This document shows positions 26,980-36,229 of a stretch of 64,000 nucleotides of DNA, in pieces; the stretch's first letter is position 1, and each line of letters begins with the position of its first letter. The position numbers and the translations under genes were made by a program. Under the pieces are notes generated by a model, which was given only the letters and a program-made list of their open reading frames with translations, was not told the origin of the DNA and made no database searches. Source of the DNA: Nitrospira sp. (GTDB lineage: Bacteria; Nitrospirota; Nitrospiria; Nitrospirales; Nitrospiraceae); the NCBI GenBank assembly GCA_030123605.1, contig CP126123.1:434001-498000 (forward strand). The letters run 5' to 3'.

Positions 26980-28332
26980 GTGTTACAAAGAATGCCGTGT
27001 CTGGTCACACCTGCCAGTAGCGTGAGCAGGCGAGATATTGCGCTGCAAGGTGTACGGGGGGCGGTCGAGTCGGCTTTCCGCTGGTTGTGTCTACCGGTGG
27101 CTAGAATGGCCTTGGTTGCAGGCGTATGCGGGATTCCGTCGATGCTTTTCGCACAGGAATCGGACAACCCGGAGTTTGTTCGGCCGCAGCGTGAGTTCGG
27201 TGAATTGCCGTCCTGGCAGAATCAGATGAGCTATGACCGGATGCCGACATCGGAAAAATTGCTCCTGGGTGCTCCGATTCGTCGCGAGGGGTTTACGCCT
27301 CGACTCTCGGTCACCGAAGAGTATACGAACAACGTCTTTTTCACGGCGCACAACCGTGGCACCGATTACATCACAAAAACTGCCCCGGGGTTGGGGTATC
27401 GGACATCTGGCCGGGACGGACAACTTTCCGTAGATTATTCGGTCGAATCCAGGGTCTACGCGAATAACACGAATCAGAATCGAGTTGTGTCGCGGCAGAA
27501 TGGGGAGTTGTTCGGACTCTGGCATCTTTCCGATCGGACGTCGCTGACTCTGTTCGATCGTTTCGAGTCATTCCAAGATCCAACGGAACAGCAAGTACCC
27601 GGTGTACTGGGCGCATTTGGACGCACCTCGATCAATATCGGAGCCTTGATGATGAGGCACCGTCTCACTCCGTCCGTTGATCTCTTGGCGAACTATGGAA
27701 ATTTTCTCTGGTCCGTCGATGCGCCGGGAGCAATCAATAGCAATACTCATGAAGGGGAACTGGGCGCCAGAGTGCGGGAGACGCAGTGGGGGCGTACCAC
27801 CGTAAAGTACAGGTTTCGATTTTTTGACTTTCAGCAGGGGCGTGATTTTCAGTCGCATTCCGCGTTGGTGGCCCAGGAAGTTGATTTGTCCGAAACGCTC
27901 GTTATGAGTGGCACGATCGGTGCGGTACGAGTCGGGCCGAATCCTTCGAAAGTGGATGTCCTTGCCCAGGCTTCAATCAAAAAATCGATCGGAGATGCGC
28001 TGTACGAGCTGAGTTATATGCGCGATGTGTTTCCCCCCTCGGGCGGACTCAGTCAGCCGTTGGTCGGAGATTTTGTGCGTGCGACGGCAAAGATACGACT
28101 CGCGAATAATTTTCTCTTCGATGCGGGGCTGACGTGGATTCTGACGAGCACCAATTCGAATGATTTGACGGTGCATACATTGAAATGGAATGCCGGCATT
28201 TCATACACGCCAGTCTCCTGGCTTGTGGCCCGGTTGGGGTACGATATGTTCGACCAGCGAGAAGACATTTTAGGCATGTCCGCCAATCGTCTTGCAAACA
28301 AGGTCAGTCTTCGAATGATCGCGACATTCTGA
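26980..28332 (+). CDS. Outer-membrane beta-barrel of exopolysaccharide locus
   Basis: Up to 450 residues; the start is uncertain (GTG 26980, ATG 26992 or a later GTG) because the signal sequence ending at SMLFAQ has a long N-terminal extension. The body is a series of alternating amphipathic strands (LSVTEEYTNNVFFTA, GQLSVDYSVESRVYAN, TTVKYRFRFFDF) ending in VSLRMIATF, the aromatic C-terminal signature of an outer-membrane barrel. It resembles the barrel proteins associated with PEP-CTERM/XrtA-type polysaccharide loci. It likely provides the outer-membrane pore for the short OPX protein encoded just before it. Confidence 0.8.
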   Translation: MLQRMPCLVTPASSVSRRDIALQGVRGAVESAFRWLCLPVARMALVAGVCGIPSMLFAQESDNPEFVRPQREFGELPSWQNQMSYDRMPTSEKLLLGAPIRREGFTPRLSVTEEYTNNVFFTAHNRGTDYITKTAPGLGYRTSGRDGQLSVDYSVESRVYANNTNQNRVVSRQNGELFGLWHLSDRTSLTLFDRFESFQDPTEQQVPGVLGAFGRTSINIGALMMRHRLTPSVDLLANYGNFLWSVDAPGAINSNTHEGELGARVRETQWGRTTVKYRFRFFDFQQGRDFQSHSALVAQEVDLSETLVMSGTIGAVRVGPNPSKVDVLAQASIKKSIGDALYELSYMRDVFPPSGGLSQPLVGDFVRATAKIRLANNFLFDAGLTWILTSTNSNDLTVHTLKWNAGISYTPVSWLVARLGYDMFDQREDILGMSANRLANKVSLRMIATF

Positions 28333-28405
28333 CGCTGTGCGTGTGCTGCGGAAGCGGTGAAATCCGGTGAGGCTCTGCATGCAGCGTAGTACGGTGTAAG
28401 ACCAT

Positions 28406-29557
28406 ATGGAAACAGTGAGTGACGGACTTCGCATCCTCTTTATTGCGCCGGCTCCACGCGCCGGGACGGTGCAGTACACCCACAACTTGGCCAATGCGCT
28501 GGCGGAGCGGGGGCATCGCGTCACGCTGGTTACGGGTATTGGATTCGAATTGGCAGACTATCCGAGAAAGTATAAAGCGTTGGAGGTCTTTGATCGGTAT
28601 AAGCCCAGGCCGTTGCGATTCTGCTGGTTTGTCTGGCATTGCCTGACCTTCCGACCGCAAATTATCCATCTGCAAGGGGCGCAACATCCGGCCGTGTATA
28701 TTCTTCTATGGGCTATCTTGCGGCTCTTGAGCAGCACCTCGTTCGTCTATACCCCCCAGGACGTCTTGCCCAACTCATTGCGGCCCTATCATATCCGCGC
28801 ATTCCGTTTTCTCTATGCCCGCATGCGACATGTGTTTCTCAATGCCAAACAGAATGAACCGCTGGTCGTCAATCATTTTGCGGTGCCGCGTGACCGGATC
28901 ACGGTGCTTCCGATTGCCGACCTCACGGCGTTTGTGCGGGAACACGTGGCCGGTGAGCCGCCGGACATTCCCGCCGCGTCACGGGTGGTGTTGTGTTTCG
29001 GATTGATTGAACCGAGGAAAGGGATCCACACGCTCCTTTCCGCCGCGCCGGAGGTGTTTCGGCAGGTCCCGGATGCCTTGTTGTTGATTGTCGGGAAACC
29101 GCTGATGGACATTGCGCCGTTGCAGCGGCAGCTGGCGGATTTGGGCTTGCAGGAACGGGTGCGATTGGTGCCGCAGTACGTGAGTTTTGCGCAGATGGCC
29201 GGCTATTTTACTGCCGCGCGGCTCTTGGTGCTGCCCTATGAAAACGGATGGAATAGTGGTGTCTTGGCTTCGGCCTTCGGATTCGGGAAACCCGTGATTG
29301 CGACTCGCGTGGGTGGATTCGATGAGGTCGTGAGCGACGGATCGACGGGGTTGCTTGTGCCCCCGAAGGACCCGGCAATGCTTGCGCAGGCGATCGTTCG
29401 ACTGTTGCACGATGATCTGCTGTATGCCCGTATGGTCACGAATGTTCGGCAGGCAGCAGCGGAGAATTCGTGGGAGGCGATAGCACGGATTACCGAGGCT
29501 CGGTATGCGGATGTAGTAGGGATCGGAGCGGATTGTGCAGTATCGCAAGCTCGGTAG
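28406..29557 (+). CDS. Glycosyltransferase family 4 (second)
   Basis: The 383-residue GT-B protein has ILFIAPAPRAGTVQYTHNLANAL at the start, FGLIEPRKGIHTLL in the central linker and VGGFDEVVSDGSTGLLVPP near the end. The usual second glutamate of the EX7E motif is not conserved: the segment reads ENGWNSGVLASAFG. This is seen in part of family 4 and need not mean loss of activity. It presumably adds another sugar to the repeat unit. It overlaps the next gene by 23 bases. Confidence 0.85.
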   Translation: METVSDGLRILFIAPAPRAGTVQYTHNLANALAERGHRVTLVTGIGFELADYPRKYKALEVFDRYKPRPLRFCWFVWHCLTFRPQIIHLQGAQHPAVYILLWAILRLLSSTSFVYTPQDVLPNSLRPYHIRAFRFLYARMRHVFLNAKQNEPLVVNHFAVPRDRITVLPIADLTAFVREHVAGEPPDIPAASRVVLCFGLIEPRKGIHTLLSAAPEVFRQVPDALLLIVGKPLMDIAPLQRQLADLGLQERVRLVPQYVSFAQMAGYFTAARLLVLPYENGWNSGVLASAFGFGKPVIATRVGGFDEVVSDGSTGLLVPPKDPAMLAQAIVRLLHDDLLYARMVTNVRQAAAENSWEAIARITEARYADVVGIGADCAVSQAR

Positions 29558-30401
29558 CACCGGCCTCATGCCGTCGGTGTTGGGATTCGGATGCTCGATG
29601 ATCGCTTCGCTCGCGACACGGTATTCGCGCGCCGAAGTGGAGGCGAGTCTTCGTGAGGCCAGGGAGGCTGGCATCACGTTTTTCGATACGGCCGACGTCT
29701 ATGGTCAGGGTGATAGTGAACGCCTGCTTGGGAAGCTGTTTCGAAGCGCAGGCGAAGGAATGATGTTTTGTACCAAAGCCGGGTTGACGGTCGGTTCGAT
29801 GGAACCGGTCGTGCGACTGATAAAGCCGGTTGCCAATTCGATCCTGCGGCGTTGGCGATCTGCACGAGTTGCGACGACGCAGGCGCGTCGTCGGCAGGAG
29901 CGACAGTGTTTTGACCCGGACTATCTTTCCGGACGAATCGAGGGAAGTTTGCGCCGTCTCAAGGTGGATCGGATCGATCTTTTCCTATTACACAATCCGC
30001 CTGTCGATGTTCCGCAGCGTGATGCGGTGTTCGAACGGCTGACCCGTTTCAAGGCACAAGGCAAACTGCGTTGGTTCGGCGTGTCCTGTCGGACATTGGC
30101 GGATGCTTCTGAATGGTTGGGGCTGCCGGAAGTCGCCTGTATACAAATTCCCATCGACCGTAGCCAAATGGAGGTAGCCATTCCAGTCTTGGAGCGGGCA
30201 CGTCTCCATCAGGTGGGCGTGATCGCTCGGGAGGTGTTTGCGCACGATGCGCTGGCCCAAGGGACCGTGTCGGATGCCTTCCGTCCGCTCGTTGAGCGTT
30301 CGGAAATGGGTGTCGTATTGGCGGGGATGAGCTGTCGCCGGCATGTGCAGGAGAATGTGCACGCGATGGACGTCGCGACGAGGTGTAGCCATGTTGCTTG
30401 A
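29535..30401 (+). CDS. Aldo/keto reductase
   Basis: The 288-residue protein starts at GTG 29535 and has the family's catalytic tetrad: Asp and Tyr in FFDTADVYG, Lys in FCTKAG and His in FLLHNPP. It is a cytoplasmic NAD(P)H-dependent reductase of unknown substrate. Its position inside an exopolysaccharide operon, directly before a GMC flavoprotein with which it nearly overlaps, suggests that the two act in sequence on a sugar or its lipid-linked form. Confidence 0.85.
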   Translation: MQYRKLGSTGLMPSVLGFGCSMIASLATRYSRAEVEASLREAREAGITFFDTADVYGQGDSERLLGKLFRSAGEGMMFCTKAGLTVGSMEPVVRLIKPVANSILRRWRSARVATTQARRRQERQCFDPDYLSGRIEGSLRRLKVDRIDLFLLHNPPVDVPQRDAVFERLTRFKAQGKLRWFGVSCRTLADASEWLGLPEVACIQIPIDRSQMEVAIPVLERARLHQVGVIAREVFAHDALAQGTVSDAFRPLVERSEMGVVLAGMSCRRHVQENVHAMDVATRCSHVA

Positions 30402-32049
30402 TGCAAGATCAATCTCCGCCGGAGACACCCTGACGGCCGATGTGTGCATTGTGGGGGCAGGCGCTGCCGGCATTACGTTGGCTCTGGAACTGATGGCTAC
30501 CGGTCTCAAGGTTATTGTATTGGAAGCCGGCGGGAAATCAAAAGCCGGGTCGAGTCAGAGCCTCTACCAGGGAGCACTGAACGATCCGGTTCGTCATCTG
30601 CCGTTGGATCAGGCTCGGTATCGCCAGCTCGGCGGCACCACATCTCTATGGGGTGGACGCTGCATTCCGTTCGATTCCCTCGACTTCGACCAACGCGAGT
30701 GGGTCTCGCATAGCGGCTGGCCTTTTGCATTAAAGGAAATGGACGGTTATTACCGACGTGCCCATGTGTATTGTGAGTGTGGCAAGTACGACTATCTCGT
30801 GTCGACCGCGTTGCCCGGCGCGACACCTTCGATGTTGCCGGGGTTTGAGGACGGGGATGTGAATACAGCCGGCATTGAGCGATGGAGTCCGCCGACGCAA
30901 TTCGGGAAGGTGTATCGCCCGATACTCACACGCGCGGACAACCTGCGTATCTTATTGCACGCTCTGGCTGTTGAATTGCAGACCTCAGGGGACGGCACGC
31001 GGATCGATTTGGTTGATGTGGGCACCTTCACCGGCCGTCGCTTCAAGGTTCGCGCGGGCACCACCGTGCTGGCCGGCGGCGGGTTGGAAACGACGCGGCT
31101 CCTGTTGGCTTCGCGACGGGTGCATCGAGAGGGGATCGGCAACCATTCGGATTGGTTGGGACGCGGGTATATGTCGCATATTCACGGCGTCATCGCGAGC
31201 GTCTCGCTCACGGCGGGGCAAGACGTCATGTTCGGGTACGAGGCTGATCCTGAAGGGGTATTCTGCCGACGTCGTATCGCTTTCTCGGAAGATGCTCAGC
31301 GTCGCCACCGCCTGTTGAATCTGTACATGCTGTTGGACCGACCCTTGTTGGGCGACCCCGGTCATGGTAATGCGGTCCTTTCTGCAACGTTTTTGCTCAA
31401 ACGCTTGTTGGGAGGGAGGCAGCAAGAGAAATTGGGGAAGGGGAAATTCTCCCTCTATTGGCGGCATATCAAGAATATCCTGACTGGTTCTCCCCAGGCT
31501 TTGTCGGTACTCCCAAAGTTCGGTCGTAAGCGGCTGCTCCAACGACGGCGGATTCCTTCGTTGTTGATGCGATCTCGGTCAAACACCTATTACCTCTACT
31601 TCCAGAGTGAGCAAATACCTCATCGAGACAACCGCGTGGTATTGGATGATGCGTGTGACGAATTCGGTATGCCCCGGTTGCGACTTCATTTCGAAGTCAC
31701 TGAGCAGGATAGACAGAGTGTGCAACGGGCACATGAGTTGATCGACCAGGAACTACGTCGGCAGAAATGCGGTTACTTGACCTATTTGGGAAGCGATGTG
31801 TCGCAGTTGCTGTGCGACGTGAAAGGGGTGCTGGGTCATCACATCGGAACCACGCGTATCTCCGCGGATCCCTCGTTGGGCGTGGTCGACGAGCAGTGCC
31901 GTGTGCATGGGATAGAAAATCTGTTCGTCGCCAGCAGTTCGGTGTTTCCGACATCCAGCCATGCAAATCCGACCTTGACGATCGTCGCCATGGCGCTGCG
32001 TCTCGCCGATCATCTCAAAGCGACACATTCTATTGTCACGCCAGCCTAA
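30391..32049 (+). CDS. GMC-family FAD oxidoreductase
   Basis: From ATG 30391 (GAGGTG upstream, overlapping the reductase stop by 11 bases) the protein has 552 residues. It has the FAD motif VCIVGAGAAGITLALELM, the family segment LGGTTSLWGGRCIPFD, and the C-terminal GMC_oxred_C signature (VFPTSSHANPTLTIVAMALR) in which His and Asn would form the active site. Such enzymes oxidise alcohols or sugars. In this operon it may oxidise a sugar hydroxyl, working with the aldo/keto reductase. The substrate is unknown and no obvious signal peptide is present. Confidence 0.87.
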   Translation: MLLDARSISAGDTLTADVCIVGAGAAGITLALELMATGLKVIVLEAGGKSKAGSSQSLYQGALNDPVRHLPLDQARYRQLGGTTSLWGGRCIPFDSLDFDQREWVSHSGWPFALKEMDGYYRRAHVYCECGKYDYLVSTALPGATPSMLPGFEDGDVNTAGIERWSPPTQFGKVYRPILTRADNLRILLHALAVELQTSGDGTRIDLVDVGTFTGRRFKVRAGTTVLAGGGLETTRLLLASRRVHREGIGNHSDWLGRGYMSHIHGVIASVSLTAGQDVMFGYEADPEGVFCRRRIAFSEDAQRRHRLLNLYMLLDRPLLGDPGHGNAVLSATFLLKRLLGGRQQEKLGKGKFSLYWRHIKNILTGSPQALSVLPKFGRKRLLQRRRIPSLLMRSRSNTYYLYFQSEQIPHRDNRVVLDDACDEFGMPRLRLHFEVTEQDRQSVQRAHELIDQELRRQKCGYLTYLGSDVSQLLCDVKGVLGHHIGTTRISADPSLGVVDEQCRVHGIENLFVASSSVFPTSSHANPTLTIVAMALRLADHLKATHSIVTPA

Positions 32050-32079
32050 GAAGTTATTTCTACGGGAAAGGGGAGCACT

Positions 32080-33093
32080 ATGTATTGGAAAAACAAACGC
32101 GTACTTGTCACCGGGGGCGCGGGTCAGATTGGATCCCATCTCGTGTCGCGGCTCGTTGCGGCAGGCGCGGAGGTGACCGTCGCGGATAATCTGTGGCGTG
32201 GAAAGAAGTCGAATCTGCTCGGGGAGAACGGGGTTCCGGTGATCGACATGGATCGCCGATTTTTGGAGCTGGACTTATGCGACTATCGGAGCTGTGAGCG
32301 GGCGACAGGCGGGCAGGATATCGTCTATCACCTGGCGGATGTGGTTGCCGGCATCAATTATGTGTTCGGTAACCAGTTCTCACTGTTCAATACAAATCTG
32401 ATTATCGATTCCAATATGTTGCGGGCGGCCATCGCCAACAAGGTATCGTCTTACGTGTATGTGGGAACCGCATGCAGTTATCCGGCTGAACGCCAGAGCA
32501 GATTGAACCCACCGCCCTTCAAGGAAGATGACGCCTATCCGGCTTCACCGGAGTCGTCTTATGGGTGGAGCAAGTTGATGGGGGAAATGGGATGTGATCT
32601 GGCTCGTAAAGAGAAGTTGTTGGATATCGGAATTCTTCGGTTTCATAACGTCTATGGACCGCACTGTGAAATGTCTCCTGAGAAATCGCAAGTCATTCCG
32701 TCGCTGATCCGCAAGGCCATCAGGCATCCGGACGAAGCATTCATGGTGTGGGGGTCTGGAAAACAGCGCCGCGCGTTCGTGTTTGTAAGCGATATTGTAG
32801 ATGCGCTGGTTTCAGTGGCCACGAAGGGCATGAATCAAGGCGTGATTCAGATCGGCCCTGATTACAGTACCTCGATTAAGGAGATTGCGGAACTGGTATG
32901 CGCTATTTCCGGAAAGCAGATCGATATCCGGTTCGACACCAGCAAGCCTGAAGGTGATGTTGACCGAGCCGCTGACTGGAGTCGCGCGCGCGACATTCTC
33001 GGTTGGTCACCCAAGACGAGTATTCAAGAAGGACTTGAACAGACGTTTGCCTGGTGTGAACGACAGGTATTCCAAGGCGTCGGGCGAGGCTGA
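32080..33093 (+). CDS. NAD-dependent epimerase, GDP-mannose 3,5-epimerase-like
   Basis: The 337-residue extended short-chain dehydrogenase has VTGGAGQIGSH for NAD binding, a serine-equivalent segment VGTACSYPAE, and YGWSKLMGE as the YxxxK site. The pattern FHNVYGPHC followed by VWGSGKQRRAFVFVSDIVDAL and a late KPEGDVDRAADWSRAR is most like plant and bacterial GDP-mannose 3,5-epimerases. The neighbouring gmd gene also acts on GDP-mannose, which supports this. A related epimerase activity cannot be excluded. Confidence 0.75.
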   Translation: MYWKNKRVLVTGGAGQIGSHLVSRLVAAGAEVTVADNLWRGKKSNLLGENGVPVIDMDRRFLELDLCDYRSCERATGGQDIVYHLADVVAGINYVFGNQFSLFNTNLIIDSNMLRAAIANKVSSYVYVGTACSYPAERQSRLNPPPFKEDDAYPASPESSYGWSKLMGEMGCDLARKEKLLDIGILRFHNVYGPHCEMSPEKSQVIPSLIRKAIRHPDEAFMVWGSGKQRRAFVFVSDIVDALVSVATKGMNQGVIQIGPDYSTSIKEIAELVCAISGKQIDIRFDTSKPEGDVDRAADWSRARDILGWSPKTSIQEGLEQTFAWCERQVFQGVGRG

Positions 33094-33193
33094 GGCATCT
33101 GGTTTCGATTTGGGCATGTCCGGCGTAGGCGAATAGCTGGTAACCCAGATGGGTATGAGTATCACAGTTGTAACAATGAAGTGAGGCAACACC

Positions 33194-34216
33194 GTGAAGA
33201 AAGCATTGATCACCGGCATCAGCGGGCAGGATGGGTCGTACCTCGCAGAGTTATTGTTGGCGAAAGGTTACGAGGTCCATGGCATTATCCGACGGTCCAG
33301 TTCCTTCAATACCGGCCGCATCGATGCGATCTATCAAGACCCGCATGTTGCCGAGCCGAGACTGAAGCTGGTCTATGGGGACCTCAACGATGCCAGTTCG
33401 CTCAATAAAGTTTTGCGCACGATTCAGCCGGATGAGATCTACAACCTGGGCGCACAGAGCCACGTGCGCGTGAGTTTCGATGTGCCTGAATATACCGCCG
33501 AGGTGACCGCACTGGGAACCGTCCGCCTATTGGAAGCCATTCGGGAATCAGGCATCCGACCCAAGTTTTATCAAGCTTCCTCGAGCGAGATGTTCGGAAA
33601 GGTGCAGGAGATTCCGCAACGGGAGAGCACGCCGTTCTATCCACGTAGTCCCTATGGAGCTGCCAAGGTCTACGCCCACTGGATTACGGTCAATTATCGT
33701 GAGGCGTACAATCTGTTTGCCTGTAGCGGCATTCTCTTTAACCATGAATCGCCTCGTCGAGGTGAAACCTTTGTGACTCGAAAAATTTCACGGGCGGCAG
33801 CACGAATCAAGCTGGGGTTGCAGCAGGAGCTGTATCTCGGGAATCTCGACGCAAAGCGCGACTGGGGGTTTGCCGGCGATTACGTGCAGGCGATGTGGAT
33901 GATGTTGCAAGCGGATCAACCGGATGACTATGTGATTGCGACCGGCGAAACCCATACGGTGAGGGAATTTCTCGATCGTACGTTCAGCTACCTCGACATG
34001 GATTGGACGCAATATGTGAAAATCGACCCGCGTTATTACCGCCCCACCGAGGTCGACCTGCTGATCGGGGATGCCTCGAAAGCGAAAAAGGTCTTGGGTT
34101 GGGAGCCGAAGGTGTCCTTTGAGGAACTCATCGTGATGATGGTTGAAGGTGATCTACGCGCCGAGCGGGATACTCTCAATGGGACGAGGGGAGCACGTCA
34201 ATCATGTCGTATTTGA
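33194..34216 (+). CDS. gmd: GDP-mannose 4,6-dehydratase
   Basis: The 340-residue protein is a full-length Gmd: [17 protein letters not shown] at the NADP site, the active-site segment [24 protein letters not shown] with the YxxxK pair, and [18 protein letters not shown]. It makes GDP-4-keto-6-deoxy-D-mannose. Start is GTG 33194 after GAAGTGAGG. The partner that normally follows, GDP-fucose synthase, is present only as a broken relic overlapping this gene's end, so the product may go to a different reductase or aminotransferase. Confidence 0.96.
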   Translation: MKKALITGISGQDGSYLAELLLAKGYEVHGIIRRSSSFNTGRIDAIYQDPHVAEPRLKLVYGDLNDASSLNKVLRTIQPDEIYNLGAQSHVRVSFDVPEYTAEVTALGTVRLLEAIRESGIRPKFYQASSSEMFGKVQEIPQRESTPFYPRSPYGAAKVYAHWITVNYREAYNLFACSGILFNHESPRRGETFVTRKISRAAARIKLGLQQELYLGNLDAKRDWGFAGDYVQAMWMMLQADQPDDYVIATGETHTVREFLDRTFSYLDMDWTQYVKIDPRYYRPTEVDLLIGDASKAKKVLGWEPKVSFEELIVMMVEGDLRAERDTLNGTRGARQSCRI

Positions 34217-34375
34217 CCGACGAGCGAGTGGTGATGACGAGTGGAGCCAGGTTCTTAGGAACGATGGTGGTAGCACAGCTTCGGCAGCAGGGCTGTCGCG
34301 ACGTCGTAGTCCCACGAAGCCTCGACTATGATCTTGTGGCCATGAGTGCTGTCAGGCGGCTGTATGTGGATGCAA
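34204..34375 (+). pseudogene. fcl: N-terminal remnant of GDP-L-fucose synthase
   Basis: From ATG 34204, with GAGGGGAG upstream and overlapping gmd, about 57 residues resemble the start of GDP-fucose synthase: RVVMTSGARFLGTMVVAQL for the NAD loop, then VVVPRSLDYDL and AVRRLYVDA. Similarity stops at 34375. Even in the remnant the glycine-rich loop is altered (SGARFLG instead of GGAGFLG). The remaining 260 or so residues are missing; directly adjacent is an inverted transposase fragment. The frame continues in the data to 34518 as a chimera without meaning. Confidence 0.75.
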
Positions 34376-34376
34376 C

Positions 34377-34481
34377 TTCCGCCCACGGCACGACCCGGTT
34401 CATTTCGTCGAGAAACCGCTTCCGGCTGGTTGGCTTGCGATCCTGTTCAAAGGCGGCTTCGACAACGGTCTGTGGTGGCAT
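34377..34481 (-). pseudogene. N-terminal fragment of IS5-family transposase
   Basis: Read on the minus strand from ATG 34481, this encodes MPPQTVVEAAFEQ and then RKPTSRKRFLDEMNRVVPWAE, the characteristic N-terminal segment of one IS5-family transposase group. Similarity ends at 34377, two bases from the end of the fcl relic. It differs in type from the three IS427-like elements further right. The join looks like the scar of a deletion between an inserted IS and fcl. Confidence 0.7.
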
Positions 34482-34676
34482 GGGCGGCGCCTCCACAGAT
34501 GTGAGGCACCACCCTTAACACATCAAGCGGGAGGAATAAATCAGACCTTCCCTAAGCGAGCGTTCCCGTTTAGCACGGATATGCCTACCGGTTTGTCGTG
34601 AAACCGTAGGAGCGAGTCTGCTCGTCTGCGGATATCCCTATCTGCGATTGACTGGACACCGTCATGCATCTGCTGG

Positions 34677-36071
34677 CTACTTGACGCAGTTCGGGTGCAG
34701 GTTTCCATCCGACAGATACACACAAGAGTGAAACATGGCCGGATTCGCGGTGATTGTGTTTTTCAGGGCCGTGCCCTGCTGTGTTCCAGGACGGATCAGG
34801 CAGTCGAAGGGGAAGACACCGGGGATCATCCATGACGGATGCGCCGACCACATTGTGAAGCCGTTGATTTGCGGGTAGCCCGCAATGAGACGAGACAACC
34901 CGCTGGCGATTTTTTGTGCTGCCCAACTTGAATTCTGTTGAGTTCCGTCGGGAAATCCCAACTCCATAAAAAACACCGGCTTGCTTGGCGCCACCGTTTT
35001 CACCTCTCGCAATACCGCATCCAGTGCTGCGAAGTGATTGTCGATGGGGATGATATAATCTTGGGTGAGTCCGGGCCAGTCCTTCGCATAGTAGTCGATC
35101 ATGTAGAAGTTCAAGCTGACCCAGTCCACGTACGGATCACCGGGATAAAAATTAACGAACGCATGGCAACTTTGCAGGAGTTGCTTCGCATAGGTTTTGT
35201 CGACCGTCGACGGGAGGTCGTTAACATCATAGTCGATCTGGTTAATCTGGTTCACCGCCCAACCCATCGTGTCGAACGTCAGGAACTTCAAACCCTCTCG
35301 GCGAACGAAGAAATCGTAGTAATACCGTTGTGCTGCCTTGAGGCGTTCTACTCCGTCGCACACTTGAGGGGTTCCGATGTCGCTGTAGAGAGCACTGTAG
35401 GGAAGCGTGGACGGATTAAACTCATTAAACCCACGCTTGTTTTCAATCGCCCACTGTAACGATTTGTCACCGTCCGACCCGAAGCCTCCGAAGTAGTCCG
35501 CTCCGATCCCGTTGGGTTCACGTCCCGAAATAAAAAACGTCGGTTTTCCATACTGCCGAAGCTCACCGGCAAACCTTCGAAGTTCAGCGTCATAGACTCC
35601 GTTGAGCAATTTGTCGACCGTGAATCCTTCGGGCGCTTCTGATTCCCCCGGTGCAGGGTGGGTGTTGTAGGCTTGGACGACGATCACCTTTCCATCCTGC
35701 CAGGCGAGATTGGCGGCTTGCACGTCGAAATGAGGCTGTCCCGCTGTATCGTATCCGTTTGCCCAGGTCCCTCTATATTTCGACCACAGGGCGGTCTTGC
35801 GTCCGCTTGCCGATTCGAATGTCGCGATATCATTCTGGAGCCATTCGTATTGGCCCAAGTACAGGCCGCCTGTGGGAGGAGGAATGATCTTGAGGACTGA
35901 ATAGTCACGTGCGATCGTGGTTTGGCTCGTCGAGGCGGTGACAGGTTGCGTTTGTAACTGGCGTTTTCGAAATATGCGCGTTTTGGCTTCCGCCGGTATA
36001 GAGGCGTCGAACGAGACCCAGATGCTTACAAGAAAGCTGAGTGCGAGGATTGTTGCAAGGTGTGTTTTCAC
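34677..36071 (-). CDS. Secreted GH26-like glycoside hydrolase (second)
   Basis: Start GTG 36071, with GGAGGGCTTATC as a good ribosome site, gives 464 residues. An N-terminal signal peptide (THLATILALSFLVSIWVSF) is followed by a low-complexity linker and a (beta/alpha)8-like domain: GGLYLGQYEWL, a strand ending FFISGREPNGIGA that would carry the acid/base glutamate, VDWVSLNFYMIDYYA and PVFFMELGFPDGT with the likely nucleophile. The layout is that of GH26-type endo-glycanases. It converges on the exopolysaccharide operon and may act on the exported polymer. Two cysteines near the C-terminus could form a disulfide. Confidence 0.72.
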   Translation of the reverse strand: MKTHLATILALSFLVSIWVSFDASIPAEAKTRIFRKRQLQTQPVTASTSQTTIARDYSVLKIIPPPTGGLYLGQYEWLQNDIATFESASGRKTALWSKYRGTWANGYDTAGQPHFDVQAANLAWQDGKVIVVQAYNTHPAPGESEAPEGFTVDKLLNGVYDAELRRFAGELRQYGKPTFFISGREPNGIGADYFGGFGSDGDKSLQWAIENKRGFNEFNPSTLPYSALYSDIGTPQVCDGVERLKAAQRYYYDFFVRREGLKFLTFDTMGWAVNQINQIDYDVNDLPSTVDKTYAKQLLQSCHAFVNFYPGDPYVDWVSLNFYMIDYYAKDWPGLTQDYIIPIDNHFAALDAVLREVKTVAPSKPVFFMELGFPDGTQQNSSWAAQKIASGLSRLIAGYPQINGFTMWSAHPSWMIPGVFPFDCLIRPGTQQGTALKNTITANPAMFHSCVYLSDGNLHPNCVK

Positions 36072-36229
36072 GATAAGCCCTCCGAGTCCATAATTCAGAT
36101 ACTCAGCAAGGGTCGTACCATGCAGGATCAAGGGGCCAGGCTCAAAAAATCTAAGAAACGAATATCACTAAAGATAATAGGCTCTGTGTCAACGCACAAT
36201 TTTGAACAGTATGAGCGGGGGACCATTCA

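Noticed and set aside
34584-34610. Imperfect hairpin (CCTACCGGTTT with AAACCGTAGG) between the fcl relic and the second hydrolase
   Set aside because: It could be a terminator for the converging genes, but there is no T run and the stem has a bulge, so I do not claim it.
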